DNA of 64,000 nt, taken from positions 434,001 through 498,000 of the forward strand of contig JAFCMP010000548.1 of the NCBI GenBank assembly GCA_017506865.1. The letters are read 5' to 3'. Position 1 is the stretch's first letter, and each line of letters opens with the position of its first letter. The stretch is from Tribonema minus (lineage: Eukaryota; Sar; Xanthophyceae; Tribonematales; Tribonemataceae). This document shows, piece after piece, positions 47,130-59,000 of this stretch. The position numbers and the translations under genes are program-made. The notes beneath the pieces were generated by a model, which saw nothing but the letters and a program-made list of their open reading frames with translations, did not search any database and was not told where the DNA came from.

Positions 47130-47830
47130 GCGCCGAGATGGGCATTGCAGTGTGGTGCGCGCTCGTGCTCTGCGCGCGGGAAGTGCTGTCGCGCCGTGGC
47201 GACCAGAGAATTCATCCGCGCACAGAGCGCAAGCCGCACACGTGCGCACGCAACGCACTCATCGCCCGACAAAGCGCCGGCGTGCATTACGCGGCCGCAG
47301 TCAGAGAGCGCGCGTGGATGCGCACGTGACTTCATCAGCCGGAAGGAGCCAGGCGCGCGACCCGCCCAAAGAATCGTCGCATGCCACGCGCGCATGCGCC
47401 CCCACCGGCGCTGCCATTCTATTGCACCTCTGTCAGATGTACACGCGTTGCTCCTGCGGGCTGTCGGGCGCGTGCCTCTGCCCGTGCTCTGGACAGGAAG
47501 TGCTGTTGCGCTGTGACAACCAGACAACTCACCCACGCACAGAGTGCAAGACGCGCGCGCGCATGACGCATTGGTCGCCCAACAAAGCGCTGGCGCGCGT
47601 TACGCGGGTCTGCTGCAGTCAGAGATAACGCCTGAATGTGCGGGTGGCTTCATCAGCCGGAAACAGCTAGGCGCGGGTTTCGCTCAAGGTGATGACACTG
47701 CATGCCACGTGCGCATGCGCCCACCAGTGCTGCCGTTCTATCATTGCACCTCTGTGAGTTGTTTACATTGCTGCTGCGGGCCGCGCGCGTGCCTCTGCCA
47801 CGGGCACTTGCGAGGCTGCAGCATTGCACC
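47130..47830. repeat. Tandem duplication, period about 340 bp
   Basis: Units beginning gaagtgctgt-gcgc-gtg and including cgcccaacaaagcgc, ttcatcagccggaa and cattgcacctctgt recur at about 47180 and 47500; the second runs to about 47830. Identity looks near 80 percent. One frame in the second copy reads GGFISRKQLGAGFAQGDDTA. Confidence 0.75.
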
Positions 47831-47949
47831 GATGCCGCCGAAAACGGCTGCTGATGGGGATATGAGCGCTGCAGGCTACCGCAATGGCGGCCGAGCTGAC
47901 CGCCTGCATAGGCGCACGCAAATATCAAAATGGGTGGTCTAGCAGGCTG

Positions 47950-49930
47950 CTGCTCACTTGTCGTTGCGGTTGTTGACTTGAACACTACCGTCAAGATTTT
48001 CTGGTTTGATCAATGTGCATGTGAGCGTCCAACGCAGGGTGCTTCCAAAGAAGTCCACCGCACAGCTTGAAGACATTAGACACTGCGGGATGGCATGTGG
48101 ATGCTCGGGATTGGCGGTTTCTGCAGCTATTGAGATCATGAATGATGGCTTGAAGCCAGAATTGCTGATGAAATTGACAGAACGAATGCGCTTGTGTAGT
48201 AGGGGTAGTAGGAACATACATACAGAACTGTACATGCAAATGAACACAATAACTGCAGTACTGCATGTGCTACAGTAGTAGATGGGGCCAGCAGGCTTGG
48301 GCAGCAGAATTGATGGTGTGCGCATTTTTACATCGTGACGTAGCGTTAACTAGGGATATGCTCAGGTACTCTCTCAGCTGTAAGGTATACCCAGCCACTG
48401 GCTGGCCTGTATGTGCATGTAATGCATGCTTGATAGCAGTAGATGAGTATGCCATCTGACATACAACTGCTTGCATACCAGTATGAGTATGCCATCTGAC
48501 ATACAACTGTGATAAATTGGTAGGGCCATGTACACCTATGAGGTTAGTGATGCGTCAGGCAAAACAGGCTGCATGTTCCTCTAAAGAACTTGACGGTTGA
48601 ACGCGCAACGATGTCAACCGCAGCCTGAATTGTGGCTTTGAGACACATCATCACCCGGTAGTCTTGTCCCTACACACCGAGCTTTTCTGTTGATGGAACG
48701 AGACACAGGACGGTACCTGGCGGCAGGTCGGCCAGCTCTGCGTCGATTTAACGACTTGCAGTATGCGCCAATCTCCCGAGCTCCGTCCGTGCGACATGCA
48801 GAGGATGCCCTCGGCAGTCACCATTGTGCACTCGCAGATCGCCCTCTCTGTAGCCGCTGCTCCTGCTCACAAGCTCCGCTCCGCTCCGCTCTGGCCGCGC
48901 TTGTGTCGAAGCCTTGAACAACCGTACGCGAAACGTGAAGTTCGTTTTTGTTCTAGGGAGGAAAAATTGAAGAATGTTTTGCATCGTTCCTGCATGCTGC
49001 TGCCAGCGCAATGCATGATTCTCGTTCAGCGTCCGGCTACGCAGCATGTTTGTCGGCGCACAGGCTTGCTTCAGCGGCGTCCGACGTCGTTTTTTGGCCT
49101 GAACGAAATCAACTTCAACCCCGTCTGCTGGACGCGACACATGCAGCACACGCACATCGCCGTCGATTGCGGCAGCGCTAGCGCGGTCATCGCGCATCGC
49201 AGTAGGACGCGCCGACCATCCAGCTGCCTCGCGGCAGCCTTTCATGTCCACCGATGCGCGACGCGACTCCCCATCAAATTCATACCCATCATGAGCACCA
49301 GGCGTGCTGACATCACGCGCGACTGTGTGATTGGCATACGACAGAGCAGCTGCGCTGCAACCATTGTTTAGCTTTCAGAACATGCTGCTATAATCTGCGG
49401 CTGGGGCTGATCGTGAAGGAATGAGACTTTGGCGACTCATGATCCGACGCCGCGGCGCTCAACTGGGTGCCGCTTGTGCCACGCACGCCCTTGGGCAGCC
49501 GCCGCCGCATGCTGTCGAGCGCATGCGTCGCATGTGCGTCGGTATCAACCATCGCGATGAAAGACGGTTACAAATTGATGTGGAGACAAGAGCTTGGTTT
49601 TTGGCCGACGGGCTGCTGCACCGGACGAGCGCGTGCGTTGGAAAAACGGCTGCGATGGCCGGTGAGAGCGGTTACCGCACGAGGGCTTTGCCTCCCGTTG
49701 CTCACTTCTCACAGGAACCGCGAGGTAAGCACCACCAGCCCTGCTCCAAGGGCTGCGCGCCCCAAGTTGAAGGTGTAGCGTGTGTCATCATCGATATGAT
49801 GAGCACGCTTGCTTGCCGCGACAGGCGCAGCCTTGGTGACGCTTCGTGGGTGACAACATGCTGTTGACTGCTGCAAGCCAGCCACCCTCACCCCATCCTC
49901 CCGCACTGCTGCTCGTCTGCCTCTCTCGCC
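47950..49930. other. Region with overlapping open frames, no assignment
   Basis: Open frames on both strands overlap at 48748-49371 (+ 202 codons and - 167 codons) and a + frame runs 49421-49867. None shows a family match or clear splice borders, so none is called as a gene. Confidence 0.35.
48443..48509. repeat. 27-bp perfect direct repeat, period 40
   Basis: atgagtatgccatctgacat and the next seven bases occur at 48443-48469 and again at 48483-48509, separated by 13 bp. Confidence 0.9.
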
Positions 49931-51591
49931 ATGACCAGAGCATCGATCGCCTTCCCGAGAGAGACCCTACACCTTTCGAGGTACGTTAGTGTGCGCGCTT
50001 TGAGCGATAGCCAGCTGTACCGTTGAGGCTCCATTGGTCCAACGGGTGCAGAGTAGGTGTGCTGCTGTGCTAGCCTGCACTTGGCCTGCGATGTGCTCAG
50101 CTTAGCCGCATTTTGCGGTCCTTCGCCATCGCGCTGCGTTGCCTCGGGCCAAGTTTGCGCTGAGATCCGCACCTGCCCATGGTACCTGCTGCTCGTTGTG
50201 CAGTCTGTCGGAGCTCATTTGACAGTTGTACAAGCTGGCATGACCACAGTGCATCCTAGCAAGAGCGCCAGCTTCAAGTATCCAGCTCCAATGCACGCAG
50301 TTCAAAGAAGATCTTCGATCGAAAAGTGGTTGCTCTGCTGTGGAACTAGCAGAATGACGATGCTTGTTATTTGCACCATGCAAGAGGCTGATACATCACA
50401 GCATTTTCTCTTGTTACATCTCACTCACACGTTATCTTTGACCAAACCCCTTTCTCATCTATGCACCCCCCACCCCTTCCCACGTGCGCGCCATGCAGAC
50501 TTCCTTCCCCAGTGGACCATGCCGCCTCAGGGTGGCCATCCGCTCCAACACATTCTTCACGGCGTGTGGCGCTTCGTCTCCGGCAGAGACAAGCACACAC
50601 AGCCCTCCACGCGCACTATGCGCGTCTACGAGGTTGTGGCTGTCGGCGCTGACGAGGCCGACACCAGCGCTGCCACCTCAAGCGCCGCGCTGAGCATCAC
50701 CGCCCAGCGCGCGGCCGACAACGAGGACAGCGGCGCCGCCGCCGCCGCCGCCCCAGCGCAGCGCGCCGCTGCCATGCAGCAGGAGCGCTGCGTCATCGCC
50801 CCCGCCACCGCCACCATCGCCAGCACGGAGGCCGTCAACGCGCCTCCGAGCAGCGCCGCCGCCGCCGCCGCCGCTGCCCCAGCGCAGCACGCCGCTGCCA
50901 CGCAGGAGGAGCGCTTCGTCGTCGCCCCTGCCGTCACCGCCATCGCCAGCGCGGAAACGATCAACGCGCCCTCCAGCGGCACCCCCACGACCGTCTCCGC
51001 CAAGACTGTCTCGTGGGCGCCTGTGCTGAGCGCTGCTGCCGCGCAGCAGGACCGCCGCGTCGTCGCCCCCGCCACCACCACCATCGCCAGCACGGAGGCC
51101 GTCGACGCGCCTTCCAGCAGCGCCACCGCCGCTGCCGCCGCCGCCGCCGCCGCCGCCGCCGCTGCCCCAGCGCAGCGCGCCGCTGCCACGCAGGACGAGC
51201 GCTGCGTCGTCGCTCCTGCCGTTACCACCATCGCCGGCACGGAGCCGGTGACCACGCCTCCTAGCAGCATCGCCGCGACCACGCGTGCCGAGGCTGTCGC
51301 ATGCGCCTGCGACGGCGCCGTCATCATCGCGGCTGCCTCCACGGCGAGCGCGTCTGCTGCCGCCTGCGCTCCGCCATCTCCCGCCGTCACTTCTGCGGCG
51401 GTCATCATCGACGAGCTCCCCACCACCACGTCCGCAGCTGTCGCCAACGTCCCTGCCGCCGCCGCCGCCGCCGCAGCCGCTGCCGCCGCCGTGAAGCTCA
51501 CCGACGCTGCCGCACCGAGCGCCGCCGTCACCAACTGTGAGCCGATCGCTACGTCCACTGCGGCCGGCGGCGCCGATGAGCCCGCCGTCAC

Positions 51592-51623
<32 letters not shown>

Positions 51624-52896
51624 TCAGCATGACCGCTGCTGCAGAGGATGGCACCATGGAGCTCATCACCACGCCCTCCGCTGCTACCGCCGCGGCGCTC
51701 TCGAGCTCACGCGGCATGCTGTCGCCAGCGCACGGCTCAGGCGGCGCATTCGCGCCCGCGCGCGGCGGCGCCTGCAGCGCGGCAGTGCGCACCCCTGCGC
51801 GCAGCGCTGCTGCACTGGTGGCAGCGCTCCTCCCCGCCGCGCCGCGCGACGTCGCTTGGAGCCTCGCGTCGGCGCCCGCGTCCGCCGCTCTGCGCGAGGA
51901 CGCCAACAGCGGCGGCGGCAGCAGCAGCGACAGCGACAGCGCCACGAGCTCCCCCTCCATTGACTCCGCGGGGCCGCAAGATGCTGCTGCGGTGGGTCCG
52001 CTGGCCAGACGGCGGCGGCTTGGCGCTGTGGTGACACAGCGAATCAGCGAGCTGCAGGTGCGTGGCTTCGGCAATGGCGCGTTCGTCGGCAGCAGCAGCA
52101 CCGCCACCAGCGCCGGCAGCACCGACGGCAGCACCAGCAGCATCGGCGGCATCGGCAGCACCCACAGCAGCACCGGCAGCATCCGCGGCAGCAGCAGCAC
52201 TGCAGCGCTCAGCACCGCGCCCGTGTTTGAGCAGCAGCTGCACATGGCGGTACTGCAGCGCGTGCGTGTGCTGCCAGACGCTGCAGCAGCGGCGGCGGCT
52301 GAGCCGCTCGCACACGAGGCAGCGGCACCGGTGGCTGCGCTCGGAAGCCCTTTGCCCGCTGAGGATGACGATGACTGCCTGCCGGCAGAGCTGCCACGGC
52401 TCATTGTGGCGCCAATCCCGGCAGCAGCAGCGGCGGCGCCGGCGCCCAGCAGCGCCGCACCAGACGACACCGACGACGACGACGACTGCCTGCCGGCGGA
52501 ACTGCCCCGGCTCTACATGGCACCCCTCCCAATGGCAGTAGCGGCGGCGGCGGCTCTCGGGAGCTTCACAGATGACGATGACGACGACGACGAGTGCCTG
52601 CCGGCGGAGCTGCCGCGCCTCTACATGGCGCCGCTCCTGGCGGCAGCAGCGGCGGCGGCGGCGGCGCCCAGCAGCACCGCATCAGACGACACCGATGACG
52701 ACGACTGCCTGCCGGGCAGAACTTCCGCGGCTCTTCATGGCGCCCCTCCCGATGGCAGCAGCGGCGACGTCTGCGGCGGCGGCTGTGACTGCTGCGCCGC
52801 CAGCGGCCGCGCCGCAGCAGCCCCAGCCCCAGCAGCACCAGCCACAGCAGCAGCAGGAGCTCACGCCGGCCGCGCCTGCGCAGCGCCACACGCACC

Positions 52897-52932
<36 letters not shown>

Positions 52933-53459
52933 CCTGGGACCTCGGCGTTGTCATCACCAGCCTCCTCCACTGCCTCTGCCCCTGGCTCCAGCACCTGGAG
53001 CCGGACGACGCGGAGGCGGCGTGCGGCAGCGCCACCGAGACCTTCGAGGGCGCTGCCGCCGCGCCGCTCCCTCCGCCCGCCAGCCCCCACGGGAGCTTCA
53101 GCACGCCGCCGCGCCCTCGCCGAGCGGCACACATCTCCTCCGCCGGCACCCCGCGCCGCCAGTTCGCGCGCCTCAACGAGACCGCGCAGCTGCCGCCGCC
53201 GGCGGCGGCGGCGGCGGAGCTTGACGTCACCCCGCCGCGCGCGCTCACGCGCTCGGCCCACGCGCAAGCTTCAGCGACGGTGGCATCGCTCAGCGCGTCT
53301 GCAGGCGTCAAGCAGCACGCGCCGAAGCACGCTGCGCCCGAGCGCCAGCGCGCGGCGGAAGACCCGCTCGCCGCTTTCGTCCGCGGCGCCGCCGAGCTGT
53401 GGCAGCAGATCTGCCGCGGCTGGGGCGGCGGCTGCGGCGGCGGCGGCGGCGGCAATTAA
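49931..53459 (+). CDS. Ala/Thr-rich repeat protein of unknown function
   Basis: The main open frame starts at ATG 50519 (ACCATGCC context, just after an acceptor-like cccag) and reads MPPQGGHPLQHILHGVWRFV. A possible upstream exon is 49931-49979 (MTRASIAFPRETLHLS, donor GAG|GTACGT), but its phase does not fit this frame. At 50780-51260 a unit of about 40 residues (ERCVVAPA-TTIAST-AV-AP plus an Ala run) repeats about four times. At 52360-52740 an acidic unit, DDDDCLPAELPRLYMAPL, repeats four times. One extra G at about 52714-52716 in the fourth copy shifts the frame; reading on in the frame the repeat predicts leads to TAA at 53457. The tail has poly-Gln, Gly runs and ordered blocks (WDLGVVITSLLHCLCPWLQH). 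Mostly disordered; no domain recognised. Confidence 0.6.
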
Positions 53460-56038
53460 ATTAATCATCACGTGATGTGGCGCCTCGTCGAGAAGGGCGC
53501 GCGGCTATCGACGACGGCAAGAGACTGAAGAAGACGGACAGCACCTTCTACATGCGGGCATCGCAGCTACGCGCGGGCATCGCAGGCGGCGCGGCGGCAC
53601 GCCAACGAGGTGAGCGCTGCTGAGCACTGCTGCTTCTTGTTCTCTCTGCGCGTTGTCAGCGGTACTGTCAACTTTCACCATCAGCGTTGCGCTTGAGCAG
53701 GTCATCGCACGCCTCAGCGCAGAGCATACTGCGGTACGCATCATTGGTCTTTGATTGTTAGTTAGTGGTGGGTGCATTTTGGTGGGTGTACGCGCTGCGA
53801 GCATCTGCTGCAAAACGTTGCTGCCCGCCATCTGTCGCGCCCGCTGTACTGCTACTTTTGATCAAAGTTGTTGTCAAACGTGCCGCACTGACAGTCCCTC
53901 CTCTTTTTGACCAGTTAAATGTGGCAGTGGGGTATGTATCGCGCCTGTACATCATACCACACCCTGATCAGTGCTGTACTCACGCGTTTTATGAGCTGGC
54001 ACTGACCCTTGTTTGCAGTCGCTGAGATCAAAGCGCGCACTTGCAACTTCAAGTGATTTGGTCAGCGTCTCATGTCACGTCCATTGTGAACTCTGCTGTG
54101 CAGGTCCGGAGTGCTGCAGCAGGCTGCCGCTGTGCCGCTGCCCCCCCCCCCCCATCATCACCTAGCGCTCGGTTTTCAACACCGACACTTCGACACCGCC
54201 TAGAGCGTCCCCAGCTCGAGCAGTAAAGCTCGCTGGTCTCCGACACTTCAACAACGCTTAAGGCGCCCCAGCTTGGAGCCGTAGAGTTTGCTGGTTTCAG
54301 ACAGGATTGGACAAGCATTGGACATTTGACAGTTTGCTGCACCGGTTGTGTGCGCTGGACAGTATTGCAGAATTTGAGGGCGCACTTCTCAACGGTTATG
54401 TGTGTGTGAATGGCAACTTCTTTTGTGCAACGTGGCTCCATCGTTCACATGTCTTTTGTCAGCCATGCTGCTCTTTCATGTGCTGTCCACACGTTGTGCC
54501 TGTTTGCATCTCATGCAGCTGCAGCGCGTTATGCTTGAAGTTGAAGTTGTTGAGAGCATGCATTGTCGCTAGCAGTACGCGTCGATGCACTAGCAGTATG
54601 CTATGTATTTCATTGTCACTAGCAGGACGCGCATTGATGCATGCTCGTGAATGCTTCATCGCAGTGGTGCATACATGGGTGCCTTGGTCTTTTGCACACA
54701 TGTGCATATGCCATACAGTGTGCTGCACAATAGAATTTCCGCCCCTGCCCCTCAAGCAGTAAGCAAGGTACGTTATAACATTGTACCTGGTTTCAGGGCC
54801 CAACAAAACCTTTAGTGCCAAGTTCGTGTCAATCGTATGGTACCCCCGTAAATGTACTACTTAGCATGTGTCCAAGCAGATGTGCTAGGATCAGAGACGC
54901 TTCATCACTCGTTGCGTCACTCGTTGTGAGCCAGGAACAAGGACACTTCGTCGCTTGTTGAACAAGGTTTCAACATAGCAAAAAGTGTTCGCTGCTCAGC
55001 TGACAAAGGCTTCGAAAATAGCAGCAAATATCCGAAGTTGCAGCTGCATTTGAGAGGCGGTTCACACAAACATGTCGGCTGGCAGTGCAACTGCTGCAAC
55101 AAATGTCACGCGTCGAATTTGCCACTGTCATCCACAAACGATCACAACAACACACACAACGGGACAATGGCGCAGGGTGAAGGTCAGATGAATTTGCCCC
55201 GCTTTAAGTGCCGTGTGCTTGTGATCTCATGTGGCCGAGCCGTGTGAGAACGCACACGGCGGCCAAACGTCGCCATCATCAACTTCAACTTCATACCTAC
55301 TGCCCGTCCAAGGACTGAGCATACATTTACGGTTGAGTGCTGCAACGTGCACCAGAGGCGCTCGTCGCCAGGCACTGCATCGGACGACGTTAGCTCAACG
55401 CGCGCAAGCAGGTGCGCCGCTGCCCGCCAGTTCATCTTGAAGATCCCCCGAAACCACCCCAGCGGATTGACACCAGCGGAGGAGCCGAGCATGCAACAGC
55501 AACGCTCAGCAGCGATTACGGAACCACGCATGGCGTTGCAACATGTTCAGCAACCGCCACAGAACGCGCGCCGCGCATATGTAATCCCTCGCTCTGCCCC
55601 CTGTGTCCGCTGGCAACAGGCAAAGCGGGGTGGCGGCGCGAAGAAGCGCGCTGCGAGCTGCGCGCCGCCGCCGTTACTTCACCAAATCTGTGGCGCGGGG
55701 CCAGGCAGCACCAGCCCGCAGGGTGCGCGGCAGTGCAGTGCGGCGACAGGAGGGCAACTCTGCAATGCAAGAGCGACTGTTACGCCCTTGCAGTCTGCGC
55801 ACGGCTGCACGCGCCCCATCTGAAATGCCTCCGCAGAGACCAAGGGGGTGTTGCCGCTGCTGCTGCTGCCGCTGCCTCTCGCCCCTGCCGCTGCCGCTGC
55901 TGCTGCTGCCACAGCCGTCGAACCAGCGACCGCAGCCGCTGGCGGCGCTGCCGCTGCGGCTGTCGCCGCCGCCGCCGCGCGCCGTCGCCGTCGCCGCCAC
56001 CGCCGCCGCGCGCCGCCGCGTGCCGCCGCCGCGGCCGC
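53460..56038. other. Gap with no firm gene
   Basis: A short + exon-like piece at about 53490-53609 (IDDGKRLKKTDSTFYMRASQ, donor near 53610) and a minus frame 55531-55184 look partly coding but are isolated. A C12 run is at 54141-54152. From 55840 to 56038 the sequence is GCC/GCT repeat-like. Confidence 0.35.
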
Positions 56039-59000
56039 CTAGCTGGCCAGCAGGCGCGCGTTGCGCATCTGCAGGAAGCTGTACGAGCGCATCATGCGCT
56101 GCACGATGCTGAGCTGCTGCCCCACGGTGACGATGCCGCGGTCGCCCATGAGCTCGCACAGGTCCTCGTTGAGGTTGTGCAGCTCGTCGCGGCGGAAGCG
56201 GCGCTCGTGGCGCCCCACGAGGCGGCGCACCTGGTACGCCAGCAGCACCAGCTTGCCCTGCGCGGCGGCGGCGGCGGAGGGGGAGGGGGGGGAGGGACGC
56301 GTGATTTCCTGGCGATGCGCAGCCGACTGGCGTATTTCTGCCGCAGCGCGGCGGGGGGGGGGGAGGGGGGGGGAGGGAGGCAAGCAACGCTGGGTGGAGC
56401 GCGGCATATTTGGCGCAGTTCTGCACCAGCTTGCCCTGCACGGACGCGGCGCGGACGCGGCGGAGGGGGTACAACAGCGATGCCTGGCAAAAGCGGCGTA
56501 TACTTCAAGAAACCTCGTAGTTCATCAGACGATGTAGCGCAATTTAGCGCAATTTCAGCGTCGTGACACTGGAGGAGAAGCTGAAGAGTACACTCGTTCA
56601 AGCAACAGGCACGAGCAGGTGATGTAGGTGTCACATAAAAGCCGTTTTGTAGCGTTTGGGTTAGGGTTAGGGTTAGGGACGCTGCGCCTCAACCGCACCA
56701 CTGATCCAAGCAATGCAGTGTTGTTGTTCAGCGGTAGTCATGGCATTCAATGACGCGCCGCCGCCGCCTCATGCACCGGCAGCACCGGCATGCCGCGCGG
56801 GCAGCAGCAGCGGCGGACGCAGAGAAAGGCAGGTGCGCACGCTGGTGCAGAGGCAATGATGCTGCCCGCTGTCGCTGCTCTGTGGCACTTCCTCGATAGA
56901 ATGACTGCAGCTCGCCGCAGCGAAAATAGCACTCCCAGTGCCTAACGAAAGCCGGCGCATCTGTCGCACTACCAGCGGCATCCCGTCTGCCTTGGGAGCA
57001 CAGCAGCCACGGCGCGAGTATATGTGGGGCACTCTACTGTTGCGTCTCGAACTCTCTGGGTTCCGCTGCAGTCATGGCGTATGCGCCCCGCGGTGACGCG
57101 TCAGAGCGTCGCCCTGAGACCGGAAGCTACTCTACCTCTAATAAGCACCTGCTGAGCGACGCGCGCTCCCGGCAACTCACCAGGTCAAGCTCGTCGAGCG
57201 TCTTGAGGTCACCATCGGGGTGCGCGTGTGCGCCGCCGCCGCCGCCGCTGCCGTCGTCGTCCGCTGCTGCTGCGCGGGCTGCCTCTGCCTCGAGCGCTGC
57301 TGCCACGGCGCCCGGCGTGACCTGCGTGCGGCGAGAGCAGAGGTTACGACGCGTAAGTTACGGTTTGCGTCTGCGGCGTCACAGATGGGGCCTTTGGGTT
57401 CTGGCACCGAGCGCGCGCGCGCAGCGGTGCGCTGAAGCAGCTGGTGAAACCGCAGCGTACGTCAGTGAGTGAGGTGACGACGCGATGACGCCCGGCGTGA
57501 CGTGCAGCCTCAGCATTCGCCAGAAGAAGAAGCAGCCGCAGTGATGCAGCAACACACCCTGTTTGCCCTCATTCAGGTTGAGGTTTGGCCAGGCCACTCC
57601 CTTGTCGGCACCTGCGCAATCATAAAATACGCAGCCTGCCCAAAACGACGCCTGAATTGGGCCACGCATTTGCCAAGACCCGGACTGTCCGCCCCTCCCA
57701 CGGCCCCCATCGACCGAGCAAGCGCACCGCAGAGACAGCGCAGCTTCTTCTTTTCTCAGCACCAGGCGACTCTCCGAGCACCCCACTCTACACCTGTGTC
57801 AAGCTGGCAGGCGCTGCCGCGAAACACTGAGGCAGCGGTACGCGTGCACACTGCCCCCCCCACACAAACTGGACAACGGAGAAAAAAAGAACATCGGCCG
57901 CGCTCACCTCCACACGCGGCTGCTGCTGTTGCGGTGGCGGCGGCAGCGGCGGCCGCCCGAGCGCCGCGCCTGTCGCTATTCCTTCCGCCACGCCGTCTGG
58001 CGGCGGCGGCGGCGGTGGCGCGGAGCCTATGGCGGTGAGCAGCGCCGCGGAGCCGTGCGGCGAGCGCGGCGATCGGCAGAACACCGGCGGATACTTGGCG
58101 TCGCCGCCTGCGCAGCAGCAACGCGCGCACCGCACCGGTTTGCATCATGGTGTTTGGTGTACCCGGAGCTGCACTTAACGCAGTCGCGGCGTGGCGAGGT
58201 TGTACAGTATGTAGTGCATGTGTGAGAAATATTGCGCAGAGCACTGCTGAGACATGGGGCGGGAGCCACGCCCTCTTGGCAGGGCACCGGCGGGTACGTG
58301 GCGTCGCCGCCTGCGCGCGGCACCGCAGGGCGCGCAGGCTTTGTCGCGCGCATGTGTCACCGGCGCTGCGCGTCCGCTGCCGGTTGCGGGTGCAATTTGG
58401 CGTGCGCCACAATCGCGTTGCACACCGCTGAGTGGTGGTGGTCAGTACAGAATGAGGGTCAGGGCTGCTGCGTTGCGTGGCGAATGCAGGCATAACCTCA
58501 ACGTCACCTGTGCAGGGCTCGTACCGACAATTGTGCAGCACAGCCATGATCGCCGCGCTGCACGGCTTGATGCGCCGTATGGCGCATTGAGCACAATGAA
58601 CTTGACCTGGACTTGATGAGTCACCCGCACCCTTGCGCGCCCCGTAGTAGCACAGCCCCAACTTTCTCAAAATAAGCAGCCGCTCCAGGCCCAGCATTTT
58701 AAAGCACGTTGAGTGTAACTTCCAACATCAATTGATGACTCCCCCCCCCCCCCCCCCACCCGTAGCAGCGCATCCCCGAGTTCCTCAGGTTAAGCAAGCG
58801 CTCCATGCCGAGGATGGTGCAGCGCAGCGCGATGATCGTTGCGCTGCACGAGTTGACGCGCCGCACGATCAATGAACTTCAACTTCAACTGTATGACCCC
58901 CCCCCCCCCCCCCCCCCCCCCGCGCGGTAGAAGCGCATTCCCGAGTTCCTCAGGTTGAGCAGGCGCTCCATGCCCAGCATCGTGAAGCGCAGCGCGATGA

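Noticed and set aside
56655..56679. Chromosome end
   Set aside because: Only about three TTAGGG units, with a conserved gene running on both sides.
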